In this document: positions 1-5,897 of the stretch, piece after piece | How the letters are laid out: each line of letters starts with the position of its first letter | Numbering within the stretch: the stretch's first letter is position 1 | Source: an uncultured Eggerthellaceae bacterium | Lineage (GTDB): Bacteria; Actinomycetota; Coriobacteriia; Coriobacteriales; Eggerthellaceae | Direction: 5' to 3' | Assembly (NCBI GenBank): GCA_934645125.1 | Contig: CAKUDT010000030.1 | Coordinates: forward strand, 1-10,195 | DNA length: 10,195 nucleotides | Program-made: the position numbers and the translations under genes | Notes under the pieces: model-generated | The model's input: the letters and a program-made list of their open reading frames with translations, nothing else | The model's database searches: none | What the model was told of the DNA's origin: nothing

Positions 1-323
1 TTACCGATTACTATATCGTGCGCGGGCGCATGCATATCGGTTCGAAGGGTATTGTTTCCCTAATATACATTCCTGCGGTGAACTGGCGCGGCATTGTCAC
101 GATTGCGGTTTCTGCGATTGTGGGCTGCCTGGTGTACTTTAACGGTCTTGTAAGCGTTCCGGTTTTAGTGGTGGCTCCGTTGACTATGGGACTGCACATC
201 TTGCTCAGCTTGCTGTTCAAAAAACAGGCACTGGCGAAAGATTCCGCTATGCGCAATGCGGAATTTGCCGACCCAGAGCTTGCTTCCGCAGCGCTGGCCC
301 GTCAGGAGCATTGGGGAAAGTAG
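1..323 (+). CDS. NCS1 family (cytosine permease CodB-like) transporter, C-terminal end, partial
   Basis: The frame is open from base 3 and ends at TAG 321-323, giving about 107 residues of the C-terminus; the start lies outside the window. The piece begins with a DYY..RGR segment, followed by an NWRG segment, a hydrophobic helix (IVTIAVSAIVGCLVYF), a second helix (VPVLVVAPLTMGLHILLSLLF) and a charged cytoplasmic tail. This order (aspartate-tyrosine plus arginines after helix 10, NW before helix 11, helix 12, short polar tail) matches my memory of the end of CodB and other NCS1 nucleobase/cation symporters. By family it would import a nucleobase or related small ring compound across the cytoplasmic membrane; the substrate cannot be told from this end. 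Another 12-helix permease family is possible because only two helices are visible. Confidence 0.62.
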   Translation, partial: TDYYIVRGRMHIGSKGIVSLIYIPAVNWRGIVTIAVSAIVGCLVYFNGLVSVPVLVVAPLTMGLHILLSLLFKKQALAKDSAMRNAEFADPELASAALARQEHWGK

Positions 324-431
324 GTGTTCGTCTCTTTTGATGCGATTCCTCTTTCTGATTTCTGCTCTAATTGGGTTATTGCTGGTCAGAAGATACTCGG
401 TACAAACCCTCGTGTTCTTTTGTATTTTAGT

Positions 432-474
432 CAAATGGCGCGCTCGGATCGGAATGTTTCGGGTGCGCCATTTG
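432..474 (+). terminator. Long stem-loop downstream of the permease
   Basis: The arms CAAATGGCGC (432-441) and GCGCCATTTG (465-474) are perfectly complementary. Pairing continues inward to 448/458 with three G-U wobbles, giving about 17 bp and a 9-nt loop. The wobbles pair only in + strand RNA, which fits a role in the permease transcript. There is no strong T run after it (CGTTTC), so it may be a weak terminator, an mRNA 3' stabiliser, or both. Confidence 0.5.
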
Positions 475-477
475 CGT

Positions 478-523
478 TTCTCCGGGTCCCGAGTTTTGGG
501 TCAAGGGGAGAAGTCAGGTTTTT
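478..523 (+). terminator. Possible second, weak terminator
   Basis: TTCTCC (478-483) pairs with GGAGAA (507-512), with a short CCC/GGG pair inside, and is followed seven bases later by five T residues (519-523). It stands just behind the stronger stem at 432-474. The stem is short and the loop large, so this is a weak call. Confidence 0.25.
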
Positions 524-673
524 CTCAAGGCATTCTTTTCGACTAAAAACCGTTGTTTTTTGAAGGGCTCTTACTAATTTATTGGGTGCTACGAGTCATT
601 TCAGGGTTACCTGGTAGTAATTTGATAGCAAACGGGTTTCGCTGGAAAAATTATATATCTTCGAGAATTATTC

Positions 674-701
674 TTGACTAGAAATAATAAACGGGTATTA
701 T
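674..701 (+). promoter_or_regulatory. Sigma-70-type promoter for the putative small RNA
   Basis: The -35 box TTGACT (674-679) and -10 box TATTAT (696-701) are separated by 16 bases. Each differs from consensus at one position. An A/T-rich block just upstream (644-656) resembles an UP element. Start of transcription would fall near 707-709. It is the best promoter match I found in the window and has no gene within 290 bases downstream. Confidence 0.7.
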
Positions 702-707
702 ACGTGT

Positions 708-809
708 CAAGAGGAAAGACCCCCTCTTTCCTTCTTCTCTCTCCTCTTTACTTTATGTCTTGTCGAAAGCCGCCGTCTCGGGCGGCTTTCGACATTTCAG
801 GGCTTTTTT
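708..809 (+). ncRNA. Putative small noncoding RNA, about 100 nt, pyrimidine-rich
   Basis: Transcription from the promoter at 674-701 would give an RNA of about 100 nt ending in the terminator at 761-809. Its 5' end folds into an 8-bp hairpin (712-719 with 725-732) displaying a loop of five C residues. From 720 to 749 every base is a pyrimidine (30 in a row), and it includes CTCCTCTTT, complementary to purine-rich Shine-Dalgarno sequences. The middle (about 734-760) is predicted unpaired. No reading frame with a ribosome binding site lies inside. C-rich loops and unpaired UCCU-type segments are typical of Gram-positive trans-acting sRNAs that block ribosome binding sites; that role here is inference. 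I recognise no Rfam family. Alternatively it could be an attenuated leader of the gene at 1000. Confidence 0.5.
761..809 (+). terminator. Strong Rho-independent terminator
   Basis: A perfect 14-bp stem: 761-774 pairs with 781-794 around a 6-base loop (775-780), with GCCGCC/GGCGGC at its core and AAA/TTT next to it. A run of six T residues lies at 804-809. It most likely ends the small RNA started at about 708. The near-symmetric A and T flanks could allow it to work in both directions. Confidence 0.75.
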
Positions 810-948
810 GAATGGAATATAGTCGCGCAGATGTACCGGCGCGGCGGGGGTGCGGCGGGAGGCGTGGGAAAAAGGGACGCGCAAAGTTATCAGCCGATTG
901 ACGTATCTGCCAATTTGCAAACGTTCCCATACTGCCTTTTCCGTAGCG

Positions 949-957
949 TGCTACTAT
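949..957 (+). promoter_or_regulatory. Extended -10 element upstream of the PPOX gene
   Basis: TG-C-TACTAT (949-957) fits the extended -10 pattern TGnTATAAT. No good -35 box stands 16-18 bases upstream, as is usual for this class. It would give a 5' leader of about 36 bases before ATG 1000. A very similar element lies before the kinase gene (5776-5784). Confidence 0.45.
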
Positions 958-999
958 GAAAAATGCTTACGGTAGTTCATCTTTTTGAAAGGAACGCTC

Positions 1000-1398
1000 A
1001 TGGATAAAGTGCTGGAATTTTTGAAGAAGAACCCTACGTATTTCCTGGCGACGTGCGACGGCGATCAGCCTGAATCGCGCCCGTTTGGAACCATCGCCAA
1101 GTTCGAAGACAAGCTTTACATTCAAACGGGCCGCTCGAAGAACGTGTTCAAGCAGATTGAAGCAAATCCTAGAATCAACATTTGCGGCTGGGATCCCGAG
1201 GCGGGTGTTTGGTTGCGTATCGATGCTACGGCCGTGATCGATGACCGCGATGAAGCAAGTGAAGCCGTGCTGAGCGAGTATCCGAACCTGCGCGCCCTGT
1301 ATGCGCCGGGTGACGGCAATTGCGTGGTGTTTTACCTGAAAGATGCCACCGCTCGCTTCTGCAGCTTTACGGCTCCCGAGGAAGTGCATACGTTCTGA
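1000..1398 (+). CDS. Pyridoxamine 5'-phosphate oxidase-like (PPOX/FMN-binding split barrel) protein
   Basis: 132 residues, the usual size of single-domain PPOX-like proteins. I chose ATG 1000 because AAAGGA (988-993) stands six bases before it; an in-frame TTG at 985 has no such site. The N-terminal helix (VLEFLKKNPTYFLATCD) followed by strands carrying SRPFGTIAKFEDKLYIQTGRSKNV and then a helix (KQIEANPRINIC) is the typical split-barrel opening, with the RPFG and TGRSKNV segments near the expected flavin phosphate-binding site. A WLRIDATAVIDD strand and a C-terminal FYLKDATARFCSF strand complete the barrel. Members of this family bind FMN or related cofactors and include nitroimidazole reductases and general stress proteins; the substrate here is unknown. 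It is a lone gene, and its 3' end overlaps the convergent MFS gene. Confidence 0.88.
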   Translation: MDKVLEFLKKNPTYFLATCDGDQPESRPFGTIAKFEDKLYIQTGRSKNVFKQIEANPRINICGWDPEAGVWLRIDATAVIDDRDEASEAVLSEYPNLRALYAPGDGNCVVFYLKDATARFCSFTAPEEVHTF

Positions 1399-2744
1399 TC
1401 GGTGCGTCCGCTGCGTACGCTGCTGCGCGTCTGCGCGGCGGCGTACGTGCCTGCAGCCGCCTTTGCGCCTGTGCCCGCCACGCCCGTCTTTGCTCCCGCT
1501 CCCGCGCCTGCAAGCATGTTCCTGCGCGCCTCCGCACGGGGAGCATAGCGAAGATACGTGCCTACAACAATCAGAGCGCACACGGCCGCCGCGGCTGTCA
1601 AAATCTCGTACGAAATCACGTATGAATGGCACAGGTCCATAAGGGGACCCGGCACCATGCTGAATAGAAAACCGCCCATAACATAGGCAATCTGCAGATT
1701 CTTTACTGTTGACGTTAAGCGCTCGGGTGTAGAAAGCTCAATGGACCACAGCGAAATGCCCACCGAGCCCAAAGTAACACCGGAACCGAAAAGCACGGCC
1801 GCCAAGAACGGAAAAACGGGATTCAGGCTGCTTAGGCACGCAAAAATAAGTCCCGCGAACATGAAGGCGAACAAGATAATGGTGCCGCGAATCGTTCCGA
1901 TAAGGTCAAACAGAAAACCGCTGGCGAACTTTCCCACGGTTAGCGCCAAACCCATAAGTGCAATGATCGTTGCAGCGTTCAGCGTGCTGATGCCTTCCGA
2001 TGTAAGCAAAATGGAGAAGTAGTTCGACGCATCAATGGCAACAGCGCCCAGAAGCGCGCATCCCACAATCAGAATGGCCATGGCCGGTTTAGGCAGCGGT
2101 TCTTTTCGCGGATTGTGCTCCGATGCTTTTGCTGCGCCGGCGGCGCCTTCCTTGTGGTAGGGCGCAAGTCCCATTTCGGCGGGGTCGTTGCGCAGCAGCG
2201 CGAAAATCACGGCGCCCAGCGCAAGAGCAACCAGCGCTTCGAATCTGAAACCCCAGCTCAACGAAACGTTCTCAATAATGCGCGCCACAATAGGAGAAAG
2301 CAAAAGCGATGACAGGCCGCTTCCCATGGTTGCAATGCCCACGGCGGTTCCCACGCCTGTGGCAAACCAGCGGCGTGTGATAAGCGTGACCACTACCATG
2401 CCGCCCAGTCCGTAGCCAATGCCGGCAAAAAATGCGCCCGCGAAATATTCCGTCATGGTGTTGGCCAGGGAAAACAGGAAAAATCCCACGCTCGTGAACA
2501 CCGTTGCAAGAGCGGCTCCGCGGCGCGCGCCCAAGGCGTTCACGTAGCGATCAACGAAGAACATGCACGAGAACGAAACAAGCGTGCGTGCCGCTAAAAC
2601 AAGCGAGCCGCCAGTGTTTCCCACGGCAGGCTCGGCAGCTAGATATGGTTGGAAAACGTTAAACGACGTACTCGGAAGCCCCACGTTCACGAAGAAAATC
2701 AAAAAACAGCAGAGGCATATAAGGCGTTCATAATGGTTTTTCAT
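1332..2744 (-). CDS. Major facilitator superfamily transporter, OFA (oxalate/formate antiporter)-like
   Basis: 470 residues from ATG at 2744-2742, with a TAA stop at 1334-1332. Twelve hydrophobic segments can be followed, split by a polar central loop (about 188-218). Family marks include a DRYVNALGARRG loop between helices 2 and 3, a helix 4 GIGYGLGGMVVVTLI segment, and RRWF..GVGTAVGIATMGSGL, close to the loop and helix 5 of OFA/monocarboxylate carriers. Such proteins exchange or symport small carboxylates; the substrate here is not known. The longer frame to 2822 adds 26 polar residues unlike the family, so I prefer 2744 although its ribosome binding site is weak. Residues from about 404 on form an unusual Ala/Gly/Lys/Ser tail (repeats such as AGAGAGAK) that runs through the hairpin at 1412-1449 and into the end of the PPOX gene. 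The core is secure; the tail may be an acquired extension. Confidence 0.88.
   Translation of the reverse strand: MKNHYERLICLCCFLIFFVNVGLPSTSFNVFQPYLAAEPAVGNTGGSLVLAARTLVSFSCMFFVDRYVNALGARRGAALATVFTSVGFFLFSLANTMTEYFAGAFFAGIGYGLGGMVVVTLITRRWFATGVGTAVGIATMGSGLSSLLLSPIVARIIENVSLSWGFRFEALVALALGAVIFALLRNDPAEMGLAPYHKEGAAGAAKASEHNPRKEPLPKPAMAILIVGCALLGAVAIDASNYFSILLTSEGISTLNAATIIALMGLALTVGKFASGFLFDLIGTIRGTIILFAFMFAGLIFACLSSLNPVFPFLAAVLFGSGVTLGSVGISLWSIELSTPERLTSTVKNLQIAYVMGGFLFSMVPGPLMDLCHSYVISYEILTAAAAVCALIVVGTYLRYAPRAEARRNMLAGAGAGAKTGVAGTGAKAAAGTYAAAQTRSSVRSGRTDQNVCTSSGAVKLQKRAVASFR
1412..1449 (+). terminator. Very strong hairpin after the PPOX stop codon
   Basis: Starting 13 bases after the PPOX stop, 1414-1428 pairs with 1433-1447 over 15 bp around a 4-base loop, and two more wobble pairs extend it to 1412/1449. 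Two inner pairs (1421/1440 and 1424/1437) are G-U in + strand RNA but would be A-C mismatches in - strand RNA. This suggests selection on the PPOX transcript rather than on the opposing MFS transcript. There is no T run behind it, so it may act as a 3' stabiliser or a Rho-associated end. Confidence 0.55.
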
Positions 2745-2941
2745 GATTCGATTAATTTCAAGCTCGCTTTTCGTCTCTCGGCGGTGTCCCGTGTTTGCGC
2801 AAGAGCGTGCAGCGTTTCGCATGAGTTGCGTTCAGATGTGCGGCGGCGTCGTCAAGTTAGTTTTTTCCCTACTGTAGACATTCTGCCACTCATTCTGCCG
2901 TAAACTTTGCAAGCGGGTAAAATACCGCGCAAACAAGCGTT

Positions 2942-2985
2942 ATGACACAATTACGACACATCTTGGGCATAATTCGGGCACATTT
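2942..2985. repeat. Four degenerate 11-bp tandem repeats
   Basis: Blocks starting at 2942, 2953, 2964 and 2975 read ATGACACAATT, ACGACACATCT, TGGGCATAATT and CGGGCACATTT. Position 3 is always G, position 4 always a purine, and positions 5-6 (CA), 8 (A) and 11 (T) are identical in all four. Eleven bases is about one helical turn, so the copies lie on one face of the DNA, as expected for a cooperative binding site. The array sits between the divergent MFS and tilS genes. Confidence 0.5.
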
Positions 2986-3007
2986 CGCGCTGTAATCATG
3001 CAGCATG

Positions 3008-3102
3008 GCGAAGGGTTCGGTGCTGTGCGATGGGCTGGAATGGAGTGCTTCGAGCGGGGCTCAGCGCGGCGTGGCTTGCACGGCGTGAAGCGAAGGGTTC
3101 GG
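3008..3102 (+). repeat. 13-bp direct repeat, 82-bp spacing
   Basis: GCGAAGGGTTCGG occurs at 3008-3020 and again at 3090-3102, each followed after a few bases by GTGCG. The pair may mark a decayed local duplication in the GC-rich tilS leader. Confidence 0.4.
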
Positions 3103-3227
3103 CGTCGTGCGCGCTCCGGAGTGCAGCGGCAAGACTGCGGGCGTCGGGTGCAGACGGGCACACAGCCCGGGGTGCGGCGGCATTGCGCGGCGCGACGCAA
3201 GCGAAAACGGAAGAGAAGGATGGCTGC

Positions 3228-4334
3228 GTGAACATCATTGATCAGGTGAAAGACACCATAACACAGCGAGGCCTTGCTACGCCCGAAACGCCGGTGCTTC
3301 TTATGGTGTCGGGCGGGTCGGATTCGACTGTTCTTGCTTATATTGCCTATGAGCTGCGCAAACAGCAGGCAATTGGTCCTTTGGCCATGCTTCACGTGAA
3401 CCATATGCTGCGCGGTGAAAGCTCCGATGCCGATGCCGAGTTCGTGGCGAACCTTGCGCAGCTGCTTGAAATTCCCCTGTTCGCAGCGCAGGTTGACATC
3501 GCGCGACTCGTTCAGGAAGAAGCTGGCAACACGGAGGCCATTGCGCGCCGTGAGCGCTACGCGCTTGCCTCCGATGCGTTGCAAAGCCTGTGTGCCCATG
3601 CGGGTGTGCCTTTGTCGCAAGGCCGCGTTTTCACGGCGCACACGCAAGATGATCGCGTTGAAACGTTCTACATGCGCTCCATTGTGGGCACGGGCCCCGG
3701 GGGCTTTCGCTCCATGACGTACCGGAACGGATGCATCTGCCGGCCGCTTCTTGATGAAAGCCGTCAGAATCTGCGCGATTATCTTATGGTGCGTCGCGAT
3801 AGCGGTCGGTCCGTTTGTGCTGATAAAAGCGGTAATTTATGGCGCGAGGACGAAACAAACGAGTGCCTGGACTACTTCCGCAACTATGTGCGCCAGGAAA
3901 TCGTGCCGCGCGCGGTGGAAAAGAATCCCAAGCTGCTCGTTACCCTGTGCCGCACAATGAACCTTATTGCGGACGAAGATGACTATCTGTCTCAATGCGC
4001 TGATACACTGTATGAAGAACATGTTTCCTGGTTGAGCGCTCTGCCGGGGCGCGAGCCGGAATACGATGCAGGTTGTGTTTTGTCCCCTTCGCTGGGGCAG
4101 CAGGCGCCGGTGATGCAGCGTCGTGTTGTGATGCGCGTGCTGCAGGAGATGCTCGGGTTTGACGAACGTGTGGAAACGGTGTCGGTCCAGGCGGTTTGTC
4201 AAGCGTACGACCAGGGAAAACCCGTAAGCGGTTACGTCACAAACATTCAGGGTGACTTAGCGGTAAGCGCGAATAAGCAAGGCGTTCGCCTTGAGCCGAT
4301 GAGCGCGTTTCGTGCTCGTCGAAAGAGAGGGTAA
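3228..4334 (+). CDS. tilS: tRNA(Ile)-lysidine synthase
   Basis: TilS attaches lysine to C34 of tRNA-Ile(CAU) using ATP, changing it to read AUA; it is usually essential and cytoplasmic. I place the start at GTG 3228: GAAGGA (3215-3220) stands seven bases upstream, and the protein then begins like the family. An ATG at 3030 would add 66 low-complexity residues. With this start it has 368 residues. Visible motifs: the PP-loop SGGSDST (28-34), HVNHMLRG (56-63), the ARRERYAL segment (106-113), TAHTQDDRVET (136-146, in place of the common AHHxDDQxET), GTGPGGFRSM (154-163) and WREDETN plus RNYVR (205-222) before the helical part. It is shorter than E. coli or Bacillus TilS and the C-terminal substrate-binding region looks reduced. 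The TGA of a short upstream frame overlaps the GTG (GTGA), which could couple translation. The usual neighbours hpt and ftsH do not follow here. Confidence 0.95.
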   Translation: MNIIDQVKDTITQRGLATPETPVLLMVSGGSDSTVLAYIAYELRKQQAIGPLAMLHVNHMLRGESSDADAEFVANLAQLLEIPLFAAQVDIARLVQEEAGNTEAIARRERYALASDALQSLCAHAGVPLSQGRVFTAHTQDDRVETFYMRSIVGTGPGGFRSMTYRNGCICRPLLDESRQNLRDYLMVRRDSGRSVCADKSGNLWREDETNECLDYFRNYVRQEIVPRAVEKNPKLLVTLCRTMNLIADEDDYLSQCADTLYEEHVSWLSALPGREPEYDAGCVLSPSLGQQAPVMQRRVVMRVLQEMLGFDERVETVSVQAVCQAYDQGKPVSGYVTNIQGDLAVSANKQGVRLEPMSAFRARRKRG

Positions 4335-4476
4335 GCAAAAGCACAGGAAGCAAGAGCGCGGCGCAAGCAAAACGGCACGTGCGAAGCGAAAGAGGAAGCG
4401 CGAAAATACGAAGCACGTGGCAAAATGCAATGCGCCCGAAAGAGCGAAAAGCGCAAGCAAAGAGAAAGGGTTTAGC
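4335..4476 (+). other. Purine-rich, T-poor linker between tilS and the DUF2284 gene
   Basis: From 4335 to 4470 there are only five T residues in 136 bases, with many GCAAG, GCGAAA and AAAGAG words. Because stop codons need T, the frame of the downstream gene stays open back into tilS and would encode a Lys/Arg-rich stretch; I regard this as a composition effect, not as coding. The right end carries the ribosome binding site AGAAAGGG (4463-4470) for ATG 4477. Confidence 0.6.
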
Positions 4477-5001
4477 ATGGAGATCGAAGAGGTTATCGAA
4501 AGCGTTGGGTTTGACTGCGTTGGTTCGTGCCCGACCGACGGCCTGCAAGTGCGCGAGGAAGTGCGCGACATGTGCGCCGCTGGCCGCTGCCAGATTTACG
4601 GCCATTCGTGGGCATGCCCTCCGAACTGCGGCGACTTGGACTATTTCGACAAGTTCATCCACGAAAAGAAGACGTGCTACGTGGTGCAAACGGTGGGCGA
4701 GCTGGAAGACGACTTCGATATTGAAACCATGATGGAAGCCGAGCAGCAGCAAAAGGAACGTGTGCTTGAGCTGCATAAACTGCTTAGCGAGAGCTTCCCC
4801 GAGGCGCGCGTTTTGTCGTCGGGCACTTGCACGCTATGCAAGCCGTGCGCATACCCCGATGAGCCGTGCCGTTTCCCCGACCGCGCCATGGTGTCCATGG
4901 AGGCCGCCGGTCTGGTGGTAAGCGACGTGTGCACGCAGGCGGGCATTCCGTACAACCATGGCAAGCAGACCATCGCATATTCGAGCTGCGTTTTGATTTA
5001 A
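4477..5001 (+). CDS. DUF2284 predicted metal-binding protein
   Basis: 174 residues from ATG 4477, six bases after AGAAAGGG; a longer frame from 4312 overlaps tilS and is basic low-complexity sequence. Thirteen cysteines stand out. The first cluster (C33, C38, C47, C51) lies in CAAGRCQIYGHSWACPPNC, and the second (C118, C121, C124, C131) in GTCTLCKPCAYPDEPCRFP, followed by SMEAAGL. These two blocks and the CPP and PCRFP motifs are the marks of DUF2284 (predicted metal-binding, common in anaerobes). Cysteine spacing suggests bound iron-sulfur clusters or zinc, but no function has been set for the family that I know of. No signal peptide or membrane helix; likely cytoplasmic. It lies 142 bases after tilS and 44 before maf, so co-transcription is plausible. 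Confidence 0.85.
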   Translation: MEIEEVIESVGFDCVGSCPTDGLQVREEVRDMCAAGRCQIYGHSWACPPNCGDLDYFDKFIHEKKTCYVVQTVGELEDDFDIETMMEAEQQQKERVLELHKLLSESFPEARVLSSGTCTLCKPCAYPDEPCRFPDRAMVSMEAAGLVVSDVCTQAGIPYNHGKQTIAYSSCVLI

Positions 5002-5045
5002 CGGCTCCATCAGGAAAAATGTAGGAAAGAACTAGGTATAAAGCA

Positions 5046-5753
5046 GTGGAAGAGCATAATTTGCAGGGCGAAGAAACTCGTTTGGGAGATTGCGCGAGCG
5101 AGGGTGCGCGCGAATCCGCGCTGCCTGTTTTCGACGTCATTCTTGCCAGCTCCAGCCCGCGCCGCAAGCAGCTGCTTGAGCAGGCGGGCGTGGCTTTCAC
5201 GGTCTTGAGCGCCGACGTTGACGAGTCGCTTGAGCCCGATGACCTGGCCCAACCCGACCAAGCGTGCCGCAAGTTGGCCGAGCGCAAAGCGCAAGCGGTG
5301 GTGCAGCAAGTTCTTTCCGACCCTAGTTATGTGGGTTCCTTCGTGGTGCTGGGCTCCGATACCATGGTGGTGTGCGATGGCGAAATCTTTGGCAAACCCG
5401 CAGATGAAGCCGACGCAACGCGCATGCTATCCCGTTTGGCGGGGCGCTCGCATGAAGTCATGACATCGGTTTCCCTGTGGATGGTCATGGCGCCCGCCGA
5501 TCAGGATCTGTCGTTGGGATTCCGGTCGTTTGTGGACACGAGCATCGTTACGTTCAAGGACCTGACCAGCGAAGACATTGCCGAATATCTGGCAGAAGGC
5601 GAATCGTTCGACAAGGCGGGTGCCTACGCTATCCAAGGCGCCGGCGCTCGCTTGGTCGAACGCGTCCACGGCAGCATGGACACGGTGATTGGCCTGCCGG
5701 TGGAGCGGCTGATGCGCGAATACGGTGACATTCTGCTTCCAACTGTTCCGTAG
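5046..5753 (+). CDS. maf: Maf family nucleoside triphosphate pyrophosphatase
   Basis: 235 residues from GTG 5046. Maf proteins hydrolyse dTTP/UTP or modified nucleotides to the monophosphate and pyrophosphate, as house-cleaning enzymes linked to septum formation. The core starts at FDVILASSSPRRKQLLEQAG (29-48), with the substrate-binding SSSPRR; then GSDTMVVCDGEIFGKP (103-118) holding the catalytic aspartate D105 and lysine K117; RSHEVMTSVSL (134-144); and FDKAGAYAIQGAGA plus VHGSMDTVIGLPV (188-219). The Q197 in YAIQG fits the dTTP/UTP type. The first 28 residues have no family counterpart, so the true start could be a little later; the ribosome binding site before GTG 5046 is weak (AGG, nine bases away). 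The C-terminus and length are otherwise normal. Confidence 0.94.
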   Translation: MEEHNLQGEETRLGDCASEGARESALPVFDVILASSSPRRKQLLEQAGVAFTVLSADVDESLEPDDLAQPDQACRKLAERKAQAVVQQVLSDPSYVGSFVVLGSDTMVVCDGEIFGKPADEADATRMLSRLAGRSHEVMTSVSLWMVMAPADQDLSLGFRSFVDTSIVTFKDLTSEDIAEYLAEGESFDKAGAYAIQGAGARLVERVHGSMDTVIGLPVERLMREYGDILLPTVP

Positions 5754-5775
5754 CGCCGCCGTTGTGCGTGCGAGC

Positions 5776-5784
5776 TGGTATCAT
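5776..5784 (+). promoter_or_regulatory. Extended -10 element upstream of the kinase gene
   Basis: TG-G-TATCAT (5776-5784) matches the extended -10 pattern with no recognisable -35 box. It would start a transcript near 5791 with a leader of about 107 bases that contains an 8-bp hairpin (5805-5812 with 5822-5829). This would let the kinase be transcribed apart from maf. Confidence 0.45.
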
Positions 5785-5897
5785 GGAGGGTCGAAAAACG
5801 CTTCCGGTGCGCTTATCTGACGCGCGCCGATCCGAAACGCGAAATATCGCAGGGAACCAAAAACGCACGGGGCTGAAAGGAGCCGAAAGGGGCACGC

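Larger units (their letters stand above)
324..999. other. Gene-free stretch between permease and PPOX gene
   Basis: I see no convincing protein gene in these 676 bases. Short open frames at 324-563 lack a ribosome binding site and start at or next to the permease stop. The stretch holds two stem-loops (432-474 and a weaker 478-512), an AT-rich block at about 620-700 containing a promoter, a putative small RNA with terminator (708-809), a GC-rich patch at 837-890 with nothing I can name, and an extended -10 element (949-957) before the next gene. Confidence 0.7.
2745..3227. other. Divergent intergenic region between MFS gene and tilS
   Basis: About 480 bases separate the two divergent starts. 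The MFS-proximal part (2745-2930) shows no clear promoter for either strand; TAAAAT at 2918-2923 is a possible + strand -10 without a good -35. The middle (2942-2985) is an 11-bp degenerate repeat array that contains CATAAT (2968-2973), a possible -10. From about 3000 to 3210 the sequence turns GC-rich with overlapping open frames of low-complexity Arg/Ala composition that I do not consider genes, and carries a 13-bp direct repeat. Confidence 0.6.

Noticed and set aside
748..930. 60-codon minus-strand frame after the small RNA
   Set aside because: It covers the terminator hairpin and has no ribosome binding site or known domain.
985..999. TTG start for the PPOX gene
   Set aside because: The TTG itself overlaps the ribosome binding site that serves ATG 1000.
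3030..3227. 66-residue N-terminal extension of TilS from ATG 3030
   Set aside because: The peptide is low-complexity Ala/Arg sequence with no family counterpart, no ribosome binding site fits ATG 3030, and GTG 3228 has GAAGGA at a good distance.
2940..3647. 235-codon minus-strand frame opposite the tilS start
   Set aside because: It lies antisense to the well-supported tilS motifs and to the GC-rich leader, and its Arg/Cys-rich translation looks like no family.
4312..4476. 55-residue Lys/Arg-rich extension of the DUF2284 protein
   Set aside because: It overlaps the end of tilS, is open only because the linker lacks T, and ATG 4477 has an excellent ribosome binding site.
4237..4776. 179-codon minus-strand frame opposite tilS end and the DUF2284 gene
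   Set aside because: Leucine/phenylalanine runs come from the complement of the purine-rich linker; both genes on the other strand are well supported.
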